Counted from the stretch's first letter, positions 24,665 through 34,194 are shown. The stretch: DNA of 35,865 nucleotides from Tidjanibacter sp. (GCA_017390585.1 JAFPBB010000014.1:1-35865), one strand, 5' to 3'. Notes: generated by a model not told the origin, from the sequence alone. Program-made: numbers and translations.

Positions 24665-26113
24665 TTACTCTTCGCAAACAACCTTCACATTGCCATTCTT
24701 GGTCCTCACCGATAGCCACATACGCACCTTCTCCACATCGATGGGTTTGGTATTATCTGCCGGTCTCACAACGGCCACCACCGAGGTACCCTCTGCCGTA
24801 CCATTGGCATAGGCAGTATGCTTCGACAGCGACACCGATGCGATATTGTCAACCACCAATGCAAGCTCTCGCGAGATGTCCGCACCCGAGAGGGTGTCGA
24901 TAGTTGTCACCGCAGCGAGTCGGCCACGCAATTCCCTGATCTGGCTATTCTTCTCGTCGATAATATCTGCGTAGCTCTTCTGGAGTTTGCTGATGTCGAG
25001 CTTATCATCGTTCTCTGCTTGTCTGACCACAAGTTCGGTCTTAACCAATCCATAGTCGGCCATCTGCGCCTTTGCATTATCGATAACATCCGCCGAAAGA
25101 GGGTCGCCAACCAGACGAATCTCCACACGTGAGGTTTTGCCATCATAGTGATAATCCTTGGTGTAGTCCACAATCATCGTGCGATTGAATTGGAACACCT
25201 TATTCACATAGCGGTCCACATTCTCCTCAAACGTAGTGCGGCGCACAATATTCACACCAAACAGCAGGCTGGGCACACCCACAAGCACAATCACAAGGGC
25301 TACATAGCGATTGTTTTTCTTCTGCTGCACAGGGTCGAGAATGGTCTTTTTCTCATAGCGGAGCAGGAGCACCACAAGGTAGGTGGCAACAGCAATGAAC
25401 ACCGCATTGATTGTGAACAAATAGAGCGCTCCGAGAAGGAACTGGATGTTTCCCGTAGCAATACCGAAGCCCGCCGTACAGAGAGGAGGCATCAGCGCCG
25501 TTGCAATGGCCACACCCGACACCACAGTCACAGCCTTATCCCTGCGAGTTTGGGCCACCATACCTGCCAGACCACCAAAGAAGGCAATCAACACATCGTA
25601 GGTCGTGGGGCTTGTGCGTGCCAGAAGCTCGCTTTGGGCAGTGGATATGGGCGAAATGAAGAAGTAGAGTGTGCTGGTCACAAGGCTCACCACCACCATC
25701 AGCAGGAAGTTGCGCCAGGCAGTCTTGAGCATATCGAAATCGTTGACACCCAATGAGAGACCAATACCCGTAATGGGGCCCATAAGGGGCGACACCAACA
25801 TTGCACCGATAATCACCGCCGTAGAGTTGACATTCAGACCCAACGACGCAATAAACACCGCAAACATCAACACCCACAGGTTGGTGCCGCGGAAGTCGAT
25901 ACCCTTGCGAATCTCCTCCACCACAACCGACTGCGAAGCACTATCGGAGTGTAGGTCGAAACGACCCTTCATAAAGTCGAGAAGATTGTGCCACACCCTC
26001 ACAAAGATATTGCCTATCTCAGCCCCCGACATAGGTCTATTCTCCTGCATCTGCTCGGGCTCGTGGGGCGTTGTCTGATTATTATCGTTCAAATTATTTT
26101 CCATATTTGCCAT
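24665..26113 (-). CDS. DUF389-family membrane protein
   Basis: The 482-residue protein has a polar N-terminus, then a DUF389 membrane core of several helices: GTNLWVLMFAVFIASLGLNVNSTAVIIGAMLVSPLMGPI, an AFFGGLAGMVAQTRRDKAVTVVSGVAIATALMPPLCTAGFGI block, and helices to residue about 270. A soluble C-terminal region with coiled-coil-like KLQKSYADIIDEKNSQIRELRGRLA follows. The family is widespread and without established function. Two Met codons (MAN, MEN) could start it; I kept the first. It stands 9 bases behind rsmI. Confidence 0.9.
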   Translation of the reverse strand: MANMENNLNDNNQTTPHEPEQMQENRPMSGAEIGNIFVRVWHNLLDFMKGRFDLHSDSASQSVVVEEIRKGIDFRGTNLWVLMFAVFIASLGLNVNSTAVIIGAMLVSPLMGPITGIGLSLGVNDFDMLKTAWRNFLLMVVVSLVTSTLYFFISPISTAQSELLARTSPTTYDVLIAFFGGLAGMVAQTRRDKAVTVVSGVAIATALMPPLCTAGFGIATGNIQFLLGALYLFTINAVFIAVATYLVVLLLRYEKKTILDPVQQKKNNRYVALVIVLVGVPSLLFGVNIVRRTTFEENVDRYVNKVFQFNRTMIVDYTKDYHYDGKTSRVEIRLVGDPLSADVIDNAKAQMADYGLVKTELVVRQAENDDKLDISKLQKSYADIIDEKNSQIRELRGRLAAVTTIDTLSGADISRELALVVDNIASVSLSKHTAYANGTAEGTSVVAVVRPADNTKPIDVEKVRMWLSVRTKNGNVKVVCEE

Positions 26114-26122
26114 CTGATATTT

Positions 26123-26827
26123 TTATTCTTCGTCGTTGTCGTCGGTTCCACGGTGGACAGAGGCACCCTCCACCACCATCACAAACTCGCCCTTGGGAGG
26201 ATTGGCCTCGAAGTGGGCCTTCACCTCAGCCACAGTGCCCCTGACGGTCTGCTCAAACTTCTTGGAGAGCTCTCTCGACACACTCACACGCCTCTCGGGA
26301 CCAAAAGCCTCAGCAAACTCACCCAACGCCTTCACCACCCTGAACGGTGATTCGTAGAAAATCATTGTACGGCTCTCACCCGCAAGGGCTGCCAAACGTT
26401 TCTTGCGTCCCTTCTTTTGTGGCAGAAAGCCCTCGAAGCAGAACCTATCACAAGGGAATCCGCTCTGCACCAATGCGGGAACAAAAGCCGTAGCACCCGG
26501 CAGGGTCTCCACCTCCAGGCCTCTCTCGAGGCAGGTGCGTACAAGCAGAAAACCGGGGTCGGAAATACCGGGTGTGCCAGCATCCGATATGAGGGCCACA
26601 TTTTGTCCCTCCTCAATCTTCGAGGCAACAAACTCCACGGTGGCGTGCTCGTTGAATTTATGGTGGGAGTAGAGCTTACGCTCGATGCCATAGTGCTTGA
26701 GCAGCACCTGCGACGTGCGGGTATCCTCGGCCAACACAATGTCGACCTCCGACAGCAGTCGCACTGCACGGTAGGTCATATCCTCAAGATTACCTATGGG
26801 AGTGGGAATGATATAGAGTTTGGGCAT
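26123..26827 (-). CDS. rsmI: 16S rRNA (cytidine1402-2'-O)-methyltransferase
   Basis: The 234-residue tetrapyrrole-methylase-fold enzyme is recognised by MPKLYIIPTPIGNLEDMTYRAV, LAEDTRTSQVLLKHYGI, ALISDAGTPGISDPG and LPGATAFVPALVQSGFP, FEGFLPQKKGRKKRL, and FYESPFRV. It 2'-O-methylates C1402 of 16S rRNA for decoding fidelity. The C-terminal tail is short and acidic (DDNDEE). It lies 17 bases behind the acidic conserved gene and upstream of DUF389. Confidence 0.96.
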   Translation of the reverse strand: MPKLYIIPTPIGNLEDMTYRAVRLLSEVDIVLAEDTRTSQVLLKHYGIERKLYSHHKFNEHATVEFVASKIEEGQNVALISDAGTPGISDPGFLLVRTCLERGLEVETLPGATAFVPALVQSGFPCDRFCFEGFLPQKKGRKKRLAALAGESRTMIFYESPFRVVKALGEFAEAFGPERRVSVSRELSKKFEQTVRGTVAEVKAHFEANPPKGEFVMVVEGASVHRGTDDNDEE

Positions 26828-26844
26828 TGTCTTATCTTCGCAAT

Positions 26845-27888
26845 TTAGAACAACTTACGAGCCAAAAGTTCCATCAACAAACGAGCGCCCTCGCTATTGG
26901 GGCTCCAATGGAAATTGTCGTAGATATAGAGCATAGCCTCGTCGAGACTCTCAAACTCGTCGAGGGCCTCGATGGCGCTCTCATAGTAGGCGTTATCACC
27001 GGCAAAGAGGTCGCGCATAAGGATATACTTATCGTTGACACCAATGGTCTGGCGCAGCGACATCGTTGCCGACGCTGCCGTTGCAACGTCCACCGACGAC
27101 TGCTCGGCAAAATTGTCGGCCAGAGTCGGAGTATCCTCACGCAACAGGTCGCCCAACACCACGGTGGGAGCATCGGTTGCACTCTCCGTTGCAAAATCAT
27201 CATCAGCCACCTCCACATCGAGGACCTCCTCCACTACGGGTTCCTCGACAGGCATATCTTCGTCGGCAACAAGGGTCTCTTCCGACTCCTCTGCCACCAT
27301 CTCTTCCGAGCCGGCCTCCTCAAGCGTCTCCTCTTCGAAGACTATCTCCAGGGCCTCCTCCTCGACTTCGTCGTCATCGTAGAGCGACATTGCAGCCTTA
27401 TGGTCGATTTCTGGAGTTGCAGCGGGCTCTGCTTCAACCTCGGCTACTTCTTCCACTTCGGGCTCATCCTCGGCAACCTCATCTTGCTCAAGCCAATCAT
27501 CCACAGGTTTATACTCCGCAGGAGGGCAACCATACATCACCCACATTAAGCTCTCAGGCTGCAAATAGTCCTCCACGCTCCTTTCGTCCTCCACATTCTC
27601 TGCAAGTTCCTCGTCAGATTCCTCATTGGATTCCTCGTCGGCAAAAAATCGCTCAATTTCGATTTCGGGCTCCGAAGCATCCTCTGTGGCAGCACCTGCT
27701 ACACCGAGTCCCATAAGTGCATCGAGCACTCTATCTTCTTCTGCCACAGCCTCAATCATCAGTGCCGAAGCATAGAGACCGCGCAGACGCTCCAACAGCA
27801 GGTCGCGCTCAATTTCATAGATGCCATCCGTGGCCAAACGGTCGATGTGCTCCTCCAGCACCTCAATAAGTGTCAATGTATCTTTCAT
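26845..27888 (-). CDS. Conserved Bacteroidales protein with acidic central linker
   Basis: The 347-residue protein has three parts. Residues 1-60 form a helical domain (TLTLIEVLEEHIDRLATDGIYEIERDLLLERL). Residues about 75-250 are extremely rich in Glu, Asp, Ala and Val and probably disordered. Residues about 270-347 form a helical domain (SLRQTIGVNDKYILMRDLFAGD, then EAMLYIYDNFHW and LLMELLARKLF) that I recall as a conserved Bacteroidales C-terminal block without known function. No signal peptide, so it is likely cytoplasmic. I start at ATG 27886-27888. It heads the five-gene minus-strand operon. Confidence 0.8.
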   Translation of the reverse strand: MKDTLTLIEVLEEHIDRLATDGIYEIERDLLLERLRGLYASALMIEAVAEEDRVLDALMGLGVAGAATEDASEPEIEIERFFADEESNEESDEELAENVEDERSVEDYLQPESLMWVMYGCPPAEYKPVDDWLEQDEVAEDEPEVEEVAEVEAEPAATPEIDHKAAMSLYDDDEVEEEALEIVFEEETLEEAGSEEMVAEESEETLVADEDMPVEEPVVEEVLDVEVADDDFATESATDAPTVVLGDLLREDTPTLADNFAEQSSVDVATAASATMSLRQTIGVNDKYILMRDLFAGDNAYYESAIEALDEFESLDEAMLYIYDNFHWSPNSEGARLLMELLARKLF

Positions 27889-27920
27889 AGTTGTTGTATT
27901 AAATTCTCGATTATATCCCT

Positions 27921-27952
27921 CAAAAATACAAATTTTGATTTTAGAAAGCAAA
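27921..27952 (-). promoter_or_regulatory. Promoter of the acidic protein / rsmI operon
   Basis: On the minus strand TTTG (27949-27952) is followed after 20 bases by TATTTTTG (27921-27928), a full match to the Bacteroidetes consensus, 32 bases before the start codon. Confidence 0.7.
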
Positions 27953-27960
27953 TTTATCGC

Positions 27961-27968
27961 TATCTTTG
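27961..27968 (+). promoter_or_regulatory. -7 box of the ychF-gltX transcript
   Basis: TATCTTTG lies 30 bases before the ychF ATG at 27999. The nearest TTTG upstream (27934-27937) is 23 bases away, slightly long. Together with the minus-strand promoter at 27921-27952 it forms a compact divergent promoter. Confidence 0.55.
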
Positions 27969-27998
27969 CAGACAACTTACGAAAACAGAGATATTTTT

Positions 27999-29099
27999 AT
28001 GGCATTACAATGCGGCATAGTGGGTCTGCCCAACGTTGGCAAAAGCACCCTTTTCAACTGCCTCTCCAACGCAAAGGCACAGGCAGCAAACTTCCCCTTC
28101 TGCACCATCGACCCCAATGTGGGCGTAATCACCGTACCCGACGAGCGACTCATTAAACTCGCCGAGATCGACAACCCCAAGCGCGTGGTACCCACCACCA
28201 TCGAGATTGTGGATATCGCCGGTCTGGTGAAAGGCGCCTCCAAGGGTGAGGGTCTGGGCAATAAGTTCCTGGCAAACATTCGCAACACCGACGCAATTAT
28301 CCACGTTCTCAGGTGTTTCGAAAACGCCAATATCACCCACGTCGACGGCTCCGTTAATCCCGTGAGAGACAAGGAGATCATCGACACAGAGCTCATCCTC
28401 AAAGACCTCGAAACCGTGGAGGGTCGCATCGGCAAAACCCAGAAGCAGGCTGCCGCGGGTGACAAGGCTGCCAAGCGCCAGTATGAGATTTTGTGTCGCT
28501 ACAAGGAGGCTATGGAGCAGGGTAAGGCTGCCCGCTCGGTGGAGATCGACAACAAGGAGGACGCCAAGTGGGTTGCAGAGCTCTGCCTGCTCACCAACAA
28601 ACCCGTGCTCTATGTGTGCAATGTCGACGAGGCAAGCATCTCGAGTGGCAACGCACACGTCGAGGCCGTGAGGGAGGCAATCCGCGAGGAGAATGCCGAG
28701 TTGCTGATTGTGGCCGCAGCTGCCGAGGCCGACATCGCCGAGCTGGAGAGCTATGAGGAGCGCCAAGTATTCCTCGAGGAGTTGGGCATTGCAGAGTCGG
28801 GCGTCAACCGCCTCATCAAGGCTGCCTATAGGCTCCTCGGTCTGGAGACCTTCTTCACCACCGGTGCCGACGAGTCGAGGGCGTGGACCTACACCAAGGG
28901 CTACAAGGCTCCTCAGGCTGCGGGCGTTATCCACACCGACTTTGAGCGCGGCTTCATCCGCGCAGAGGTCATCAAGTACGACGACTATGTTGCTCTGGGC
29001 AGCGAGAAGGCTTGTCGTGAGGCAGGCAAGATTGGCGTCGAGGGCAAGGAGTATGTGGTGCAGGATGGTGATATTATGCACTTCCTTTTCAACGTGTAA
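27999..29099 (+). CDS. ychF: YchF-type redox-responsive ATPase
   Basis: The 366-residue Obg-like P-loop protein starts MALQCGIVGLPNVGKSTLFNCLSNAKAQAANFPFCTIDPNVG, then VDIAGLVKGASKGEGLGNKFL as switch region. It has NKPVLYVCNVDE where canonical GTPases have NKxD, in line with ATP preference of YchF/OLA1. A coiled-coil insertion and a C-terminal TGS domain (FFTTGADESRAWTYTKGYKAPQAAGVIHTDFERGFI) complete the family architecture. It associates with ribosomes and is linked to oxidative stress control. The start at ATG 27999 matches the family; gltX follows after 26 bases. Confidence 0.96.
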   Translation: MALQCGIVGLPNVGKSTLFNCLSNAKAQAANFPFCTIDPNVGVITVPDERLIKLAEIDNPKRVVPTTIEIVDIAGLVKGASKGEGLGNKFLANIRNTDAIIHVLRCFENANITHVDGSVNPVRDKEIIDTELILKDLETVEGRIGKTQKQAAAGDKAAKRQYEILCRYKEAMEQGKAARSVEIDNKEDAKWVAELCLLTNKPVLYVCNVDEASISSGNAHVEAVREAIREENAELLIVAAAAEADIAELESYEERQVFLEELGIAESGVNRLIKAAYRLLGLETFFTTGADESRAWTYTKGYKAPQAAGVIHTDFERGFIRAEVIKYDDYVALGSEKACREAGKIGVEGKEYVVQDGDIMHFLFNV

Positions 29100-29125
29100 A
29101 TCAATAAATTAGACAGATACCAAAT

Positions 29126-30658
29126 ATGGACAGAAAAGTAAGAGTTCGTTTTGCGCCCTCCCCCACCGGCGCACTCCACATTGGCGGTGTTCGTACCGCC
29201 CTCTACAACTACCTCTTTGCCCGCCAGAGGGGTGGTGACTTCATCCTCCGCATTGAGGATACCGACTCGACCCGCTACGTACCCGGAGCCGAGGAGTATA
29301 TTATGGAGTCGCTCGAGTGGTGCGGCATCAAGATTGACGAGGGTGTACGCGAGGGAGGCCCCCACGCACCCTACCGCCAGAGCGAAAGGAAAGAGATCTA
29401 CCTCAAATATGCACTCCAACTCGTGGAGAGCGGCCACGCCTACTACGCCTTCGACACCCCCGAGGAGCTCAATGCTCTTCGCGCCGAGATGGAGGCCAAG
29501 GGCGACGCCTTCTGCTACAACTACTCCGTGAGGGAGAAACTCTCCACCTCGTTGCGTCTCTCCGCCGAGGAGGTTGAGGAGCGCAAGGCCCGTGGCGACC
29601 AATGGGTTATCCGCTTCAAAATGCCCGAGAATGAGGTGGTTGAGATGGACGACCTCATCCGTGGCCACGTGGAGATGAACACATCCACCCTCGACGACAA
29701 AGTTCTCTATAAGTCGGCCGACGCACTCCCCACCTACCACTTGGCAAACATCGTCGACGACCACCTGATGGAGATTTCCCACGTCATTCGTGGCGAGGAG
29801 TGGTTGCCTTCATTGCCTCTCCACTACCTGCTCTACAGAGCATTCGGTTGGGAGGAGAGCCGTCCCGAGTTTGCCCACCTGCCTCTGCTGTTGAAACCCA
29901 CCGGTCAGGGCAAGCTCAGCAAACGCGACGGCGACAAACTCGGTTTCCCCGTATTTCCTCTCAAGTTCGTGGCTCCTTCGGGCGAGGTTTCGAGGGGCTA
30001 CCGTGAGGATGGCTACTTCCCCGAGGCATTCATCAATATGTTGGCCCTTCTGGGTTGGAACCCCGGCACCGAACAAGAGATTTTCTCGATGGAGGAGCTC
30101 ATCGCGGCTTTCTCGCTGGAGAGGGTTGGCAAGTCGGGTGCACGCTTCAGCCCCGACAAGGCTCATTGGTTCAATGCACAGTATATGCACACTCGTGACA
30201 ATGAGGAGGTTGCCGACATCTATGAGGCTCAGCTCAAGGAGCGCGGCATTGAGATTTCGAGGGAGAAAGCCGTGAAGATTGCTTCGCAGATCAAGATGAG
30301 GGCCACCTTCCCCGAGGAGTTCTGGGGCCTTTCGTCGTTCCTCTTCGAGACACCTGCAGCCTACGATGAGAAGGCCACTAAGAAGTATTGGAAAGCCGAC
30401 GCTCCCCGCATCATTGGCGAGTTGAGGAGTGTTCTTGCGGGTATCGAGGAGTTCACCTCCGCCGAGATGGAGAGAGTTGTGGGCGGCTGGATTGCCGACA
30501 ATCAGATTGGTATGGGCCTCATAATGAACGCTTGGAGGCTCTGCATCGTTGGCGAGCCCAAAGGCTTCGGAATGTATGATATGTGTGAGGTGTTGGGCAA
30601 GGAGGAGAGCCTCCGCCGCATCGACGCAGCACTCGCAGCACTTCCCAAGGCCGAGTAG
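29126..30658 (+). CDS. gltX: Glutamate--tRNA ligase
   Basis: The 510-residue class I synthetase charges tRNA-Glu. [20 protein letters not shown] holds the HIGH-type signature at residues 18-21 and KLSKRDGD the KMSKS-type loop at 263-267. [29 protein letters not shown] is the conserved substrate-binding stretch. Motif content and length fit a discriminating bacterial-type GluRS; whether it also misacylates tRNA-Gln is unknown. It lies 26 bases after ychF and ends in a strong terminator. Confidence 0.97.
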   Translation: MDRKVRVRFAPSPTGALHIGGVRTALYNYLFARQRGGDFILRIEDTDSTRYVPGAEEYIMESLEWCGIKIDEGVREGGPHAPYRQSERKEIYLKYALQLVESGHAYYAFDTPEELNALRAEMEAKGDAFCYNYSVREKLSTSLRLSAEEVEERKARGDQWVIRFKMPENEVVEMDDLIRGHVEMNTSTLDDKVLYKSADALPTYHLANIVDDHLMEISHVIRGEEWLPSLPLHYLLYRAFGWEESRPEFAHLPLLLKPTGQGKLSKRDGDKLGFPVFPLKFVAPSGEVSRGYREDGYFPEAFINMLALLGWNPGTEQEIFSMEELIAAFSLERVGKSGARFSPDKAHWFNAQYMHTRDNEEVADIYEAQLKERGIEISREKAVKIASQIKMRATFPEEFWGLSSFLFETPAAYDEKATKKYWKADAPRIIGELRSVLAGIEEFTSAEMERVVGGWIADNQIGMGLIMNAWRLCIVGEPKGFGMYDMCEVLGKEESLRRIDAALAALPKAE

Positions 30659-30664
30659 GAGGGA

Positions 30665-30761
30665 TTGCGAAAAATCAAAAAAAATGCTAACTTGCGCTCA
30701 ACTTATTATAGTTGGGCGCATTTTTTTCGGTTTTTTTTTGCGAAAAATCAAAAAAAATGCT
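30665..30761 (+). repeat. Perfect 24-bp direct repeat flanking the gltX terminator
   Basis: Identical 24-base A-rich blocks (each starting TTGCGAAAAATC and ending AATGCT) lie at 30665-30688 and 30738-30761, one on each side of the gltX terminator. The second copy lies just upstream of the ECF-like -35 block and may act as an UP element there. Confidence 0.85.
30693..30727 (+). terminator. Intrinsic terminator of gltX
   Basis: TGCGCTCAAC (30693-30702) pairs with GTTGGGCGCA (30711-30720), including one G-U pair, followed by seven T (30721-30727). Confidence 0.92.
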
Positions 30762-30770
30762 GAGCCTCGT

Positions 30771-30800
30771 GCAACGTTTTGCCCTCCTTGTGTATCTATA
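30771..30800 (+). promoter_or_regulatory. ECF-like promoter of the second rSAM-system lipoprotein
   Basis: GCAACGTTTT (30771-30780), 11 bases, then GTATCTATA (30792-30800), 31 bases before the ATG at 30831. Sequence and spacing repeat those at 18899-18928, and the intervening bases are also similar (CCTTGTG in both). Confidence 0.55.
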
Positions 30801-30830
30801 GAGAAAGTACACCTAAAAATACAACGACTT

Positions 30831-31328
30831 ATGAAAAACAATCTACTTGCAAAACTAATTGGCATTTTGGGCTTCACGACAGTAGCCACTTCGTGTGAAC
30901 TAATCGAAGAGATTGGTGGCGGCGGACAGGTCTGTATGTATGGAGTCCCAAGTGCAAACTATGTGTTCATCGCGGATGTGGTAGACAAGGATACCGACCA
31001 ACCCATTGAGGGCATCAGAGTGAGTGCCATCATTGAGCGCCAATATTGGGACAGCTCCACAAATATGGCAGATTATCAGATCGACACACTTGCCAAAGGC
31101 CTCACGGGTGCAGATGGTAAGGTGGTCCTCAAGTTCAGCGCATTTCCCGAAAAAAAGCACACCATCGCTTTCGACGACATCGACGGCAGCGAGAATGGAG
31201 GCAAGTATGCTTCTGTGGCAGTGGACGTTAACTCAGAGGGCGACGACTACGAAGATAGCGTTGATATTTGGAACCAAGGCACCGCCACCCACGACATATC
31301 GGTGAAACTCACCAAAATAGAGGAGTAA
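30831..31328 (+). CDS. Second putative lipoprotein of the rSAM/lipoprotein system
   Basis: The 165-residue protein has a lipobox (TVATSC, Cys22) and shares several blocks with the 18968 lipoprotein: LGF before the lipobox, YGVPSANY (the other has YGTPYDDY), QPIEGIRV (NPIEGILV), and DIDGSENGGKYASVAVDV (DVDGAKNGGEFSSQAVVVDV). The beta-rich body again resembles a carboxypeptidase-regulatory-like domain. No radical SAM gene is next to it, so it may be a second substrate of the enzyme at 19365. I start at ATG 30831; the longer frame begins inside gltX. It ends at a strong terminator. Confidence 0.8.
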   Translation: MKNNLLAKLIGILGFTTVATSCELIEEIGGGGQVCMYGVPSANYVFIADVVDKDTDQPIEGIRVSAIIERQYWDSSTNMADYQIDTLAKGLTGADGKVVLKFSAFPEKKHTIAFDDIDGSENGGKYASVAVDVNSEGDDYEDSVDIWNQGTATHDISVKLTKIEE

Positions 31329-31352
31329 GGCTTGATATACAAAATCCAAAGG

Positions 31353-31384
31353 GCCGCCGCAGAATTGTCTGCGGCGGCTCTTTT
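31353..31384 (+). terminator. Intrinsic terminator between the lipoprotein and clpB
   Basis: GCCGCCGCAGA (31353-31363) pairs perfectly with TCTGCGGCGGC (31368-31378) around ATTG, followed by TC and four T. It lies 24 bases after the lipoprotein stop and 26 bases past the clpB stop; on the minus strand the T run is weaker. Confidence 0.88.
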
Positions 31385-31409
31385 ATGCTACGGACGAGGG
31401 AGAATGCAG

Positions 31410-34013
31410 CTAATTTGCGAATGTAAGTTTATCCCCCTCGGCGTCAATCCTAATGGGCCTTTCGCGGTTGATTTGCCCTGCGAGAATAAGTTTGGAGAGC
31501 TGATTGACCACCTCGCGTTGGATTACCCTCTTCACAGGACGGGCACCATAGAGCGGATCGTAGCCCATCTTGGCAATCAGCTTTGTTGCCTCGGGAGATA
31601 CTTTGAGCTCCACCCCATTGCGGGCCAAAAGTCGGCTTAGACCGGCTATTTGCATCGACACGATTTGCTCAATATCACCCATCGTAAGTGGCTCGAACAT
31701 AACTATTTCATCCACACGATTGAGAAACTCGGGCTTAAATTGTCGCTTGAGCAATTCCACCACCTCGGCGCGAGTCTTACTGATCACCTCGGCAGAAATT
31801 TCACCCTCAGCAATCGCCTCTCCGAAACGCTCCGAGATAATAGGCGAGCCAATATTGGAGGTCATAATGACAATCGTATTGCGGAAATCCACTGTACGGC
31901 CTTTGTTGTCCGTAAGGCGGCCATCGTCGAGAAGTTGAAGGAGGATGTTGAACACATCGGGATGGGCCTTTTCAATCTCGTCGAGCAGCACCACCGAGTA
32001 GGGTTTGGTTCTCACCGCTTCGGTGAGTTGTCCACCCTCTTCGTAGCCCACATATCCCGGAGGCGCACCCACCAGGCGAGATACGCTATGTCGCTCCTGA
32101 TACTCACTCATATCAATTCGGGTCATCATCGACTCGTCGTTGAACAGAAACTCTGCCAAAGCCCTCGCCAACTCGGTCTTACCCACGCCCGTAGTACCCA
32201 AGAAGATGAAGGAGCCGATGGGTCGGCGGGGGTCGTTGAGACCTGCACGCGAACGACGCACAGCGTCGGCAACCACCTCTATAGCACGATGTTGGCCCAC
32301 TACACGTTTGTGCAGCTCGGTCTCCAGATGGAGCAGTTTTTCGCGCTCCGAGGAGAGCATTCGTTGCAGAGGAATGCCCGTCCAACGCGATACAACCTCT
32401 GCCACGTCCTCCGAGTCCACTTCCTCCTTAATCATAGCCTCACCCCCGGCCGTTGTGAGTCGGAACTGCTCCTGCAACGCCTCGATGGTGCGCTCGGCCT
32501 CCACAATCTTACCATAGCGAATCTCTGCAACACGACCATAGTCGCCATTGCGCTCGGCCTGCTGGGCCTCCACCTTGAGTTCCTCGATAGCCTCCTTGTT
32601 CTGCTGAATCTGTCGCAGCAACTCCCTCTCCGACTGCCACTTGGCGCGAAGTGCCGATTCGCGAGCCTTGAGCTCTTCGATATCGCGCGTGAGACTCTCG
32701 ATGCGTTTGTTGTCGTTCTCTCGACGGATGGCCTCTCGCTCAATTTCGAGCTGGCGAATGCGCCTGTCGAGGTTGTCGATATCCTCGGGCACGGAGTTCA
32801 TCTCGAGACGGAGGTGGGAGGCTGCCTCATCGATGAGGTCGATGGCCTTATCGGGCAGGAAACGGGAGGTGATATAACGATGGGAGAGTTCCACAGCCGA
32901 GATGATGGCTTCATCCTTAATACGCACCTTGTGGTGGCTCTCATATCGTTCCTTGAGTCCGCGGAGGATGGAGATTGCATCCTCCGTAGTTGGCTCATCC
33001 ACAAGCACTTTCTGGAATCGACGTTCGAGGGCCTTATCCTGCTCGAAATACTTCTGATACTCATCGAGAGTGGTGGCACCAATAGTGCGGAGCTCACCTC
33101 GCGCAAGTGCAGGCTTGAGGATGTTTGCAGCATCCATTGCTCCGCTCGACTTGCCTGCGCCCACAAGGGTGTGGATTTCGTCGATGAACAACAGAATCTC
33201 GCCATCTCCGGCCACCACCTCCCCCACTACAGCCTTGAGTCGCTCCTCAAATTCACCCTGATATTTGGCTCCTGCAATGAGAGCACCCATATCGAGCGAG
33301 AAGATAACCTTACTCTTGAGGTTTTCGGGGACATCGCCGTCGACAATTCGGTGGGCAATGCCCTCAGCAATGGCGGTCTTACCCACACCGGCCTCACCCA
33401 CAAGGATGGGGTTGTTCTTGGTGCGACGCGAGAGGATTTGCAACACACGTCGAATCTCCTCATCGCGGCCGATTACGGGATCGAGACGACCACTTCGCGC
33501 GAGTTCATTGAGATTGATGGCATACTTACCCAAGGCATCAAACTCCTGCGAGGCGGTCTGGGAATCGACCGTAGCCCCCTTGCGAAACTCACGAATGGCA
33601 GCCTCGAGATCCTTTTCGGAGACTCCCGACTGTTTCAGGAGGTCGGCCACCTCGCCTCGTTCTGCAACCATTCCGAGCAGGAGGTGCTCCACCGAGGCGT
33701 AGCGGTCGTTGAACTTGCGGGTCAAATCCACGGCTTTCTGCACCACTTTGGAGGTGGAGGTGGCGAAATAGTTACTCTCGGCAGCTCCGGAGACTCGGGG
33801 TAGTCGTGCTATCTGTTGCTCCACCTCATCACGTAGTCGTGCCGTGTTGACTCCCACGCGAGAGAGCAGATAGGAGGCGAGAGTGTCGTCTTGTGCAATG
33901 ATGGCGGCGAGGAGATGCTGTGGTTCCACCGCCTGCTGTGAGTGCTCCGCGGCAACAGCTATGGCTGCTTGCAGAGCCTCTTGTGCTTTGATGGTCAATG
34001 TATTGATGTTCAT
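31410..34013 (-). CDS. clpB: ATP-dependent disaggregase ClpB
   Basis: The 867-residue AAA+ chaperone dissolves aggregates with DnaK. It has the double Clp-N repeat ([14 protein letters not shown], and VEHLLLGMV), AAA-1 with Walker [14 protein letters not shown] and the arginine-finger region, a long coiled-coil middle domain ([28 protein letters not shown]), and AAA-2 with Walker [15 protein letters not shown] and [31 protein letters not shown] start at ATG 34011-34013 (MNINTL), the family N-terminus; the longer frame reads through the promoter region. Upstream lies a sigma-54-type element with a repeat array, so heat-shock control may be by an activator rather than by a sigma-32-type factor. 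Confidence 0.97.
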   Translation of the reverse strand: MNINTLTIKAQEALQAAIAVAAEHSQQAVEPQHLLAAIIAQDDTLASYLLSRVGVNTARLRDEVEQQIARLPRVSGAAESNYFATSTSKVVQKAVDLTRKFNDRYASVEHLLLGMVAERGEVADLLKQSGVSEKDLEAAIREFRKGATVDSQTASQEFDALGKYAINLNELARSGRLDPVIGRDEEIRRVLQILSRRTKNNPILVGEAGVGKTAIAEGIAHRIVDGDVPENLKSKVIFSLDMGALIAGAKYQGEFEERLKAVVGEVVAGDGEILLFIDEIHTLVGAGKSSGAMDAANILKPALARGELRTIGATTLDEYQKYFEQDKALERRFQKVLVDEPTTEDAISILRGLKERYESHHKVRIKDEAIISAVELSHRYITSRFLPDKAIDLIDEAASHLRLEMNSVPEDIDNLDRRIRQLEIEREAIRRENDNKRIESLTRDIEELKARESALRAKWQSERELLRQIQQNKEAIEELKVEAQQAERNGDYGRVAEIRYGKIVEAERTIEALQEQFRLTTAGGEAMIKEEVDSEDVAEVVSRWTGIPLQRMLSSEREKLLHLETELHKRVVGQHRAIEVVADAVRRSRAGLNDPRRPIGSFIFLGTTGVGKTELARALAEFLFNDESMMTRIDMSEYQERHSVSRLVGAPPGYVGYEEGGQLTEAVRTKPYSVVLLDEIEKAHPDVFNILLQLLDDGRLTDNKGRTVDFRNTIVIMTSNIGSPIISERFGEAIAEGEISAEVISKTRAEVVELLKRQFKPEFLNRVDEIVMFEPLTMGDIEQIVSMQIAGLSRLLARNGVELKVSPEATKLIAKMGYDPLYGARPVKRVIQREVVNQLSKLILAGQINRERPIRIDAEGDKLTFAN

Positions 34014-34045
34014 AGCAGTATTTGGTTGATTACTGACCATAGGGA

Positions 34046-34062
34046 TGCAAAACTGCTGCCAA
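34046..34062 (-). promoter_or_regulatory. Sigma-54-type (-24/-12) promoter of clpB
   Basis: On the minus strand TTGGCAGCAGTTTTGCA has GG and GC exactly 12 bases apart, the diagnostic spacing of sigma-54 promoters (consensus TGGCAC-N5-TTGC). The GC lies about 33 bases before the start codon, giving a short leader. No TAnnTTTG box was seen nearby. Confidence 0.6.
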
Positions 34063-34086
34063 GCATAGCTGTGGGCGAGGAGTTGT

Positions 34087-34183
34087 GGCACAATGACACT
34101 CCTATCTGCCACACTGACCGAGGTGGGGACACACTGACACCCCACCCCCCGACACATTGTCGCCCGCAACACGACACAATGTC
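34087..34183 (-). promoter_or_regulatory. Five helically phased 11-bp repeats upstream of clpB
   Basis: Plus-strand copies are GGCACAATGAC (34087), GCCACACTGAC (34108), GACACACTGAC (34128), GACACATTGTC (34151) and GACACAATGTC (34173). Their starts are 21, 20, 23 and 22 bases apart, about two helical turns. The nearest copy is 24 bases upstream of the -24 element. Two copies are near-perfect palindromes. This is the layout of an activator binding array. A partial sixth copy (GACACAAAAC) starts at 34191. Confidence 0.65.
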
Positions 34184-34194
34184 CGCCGCCGACA

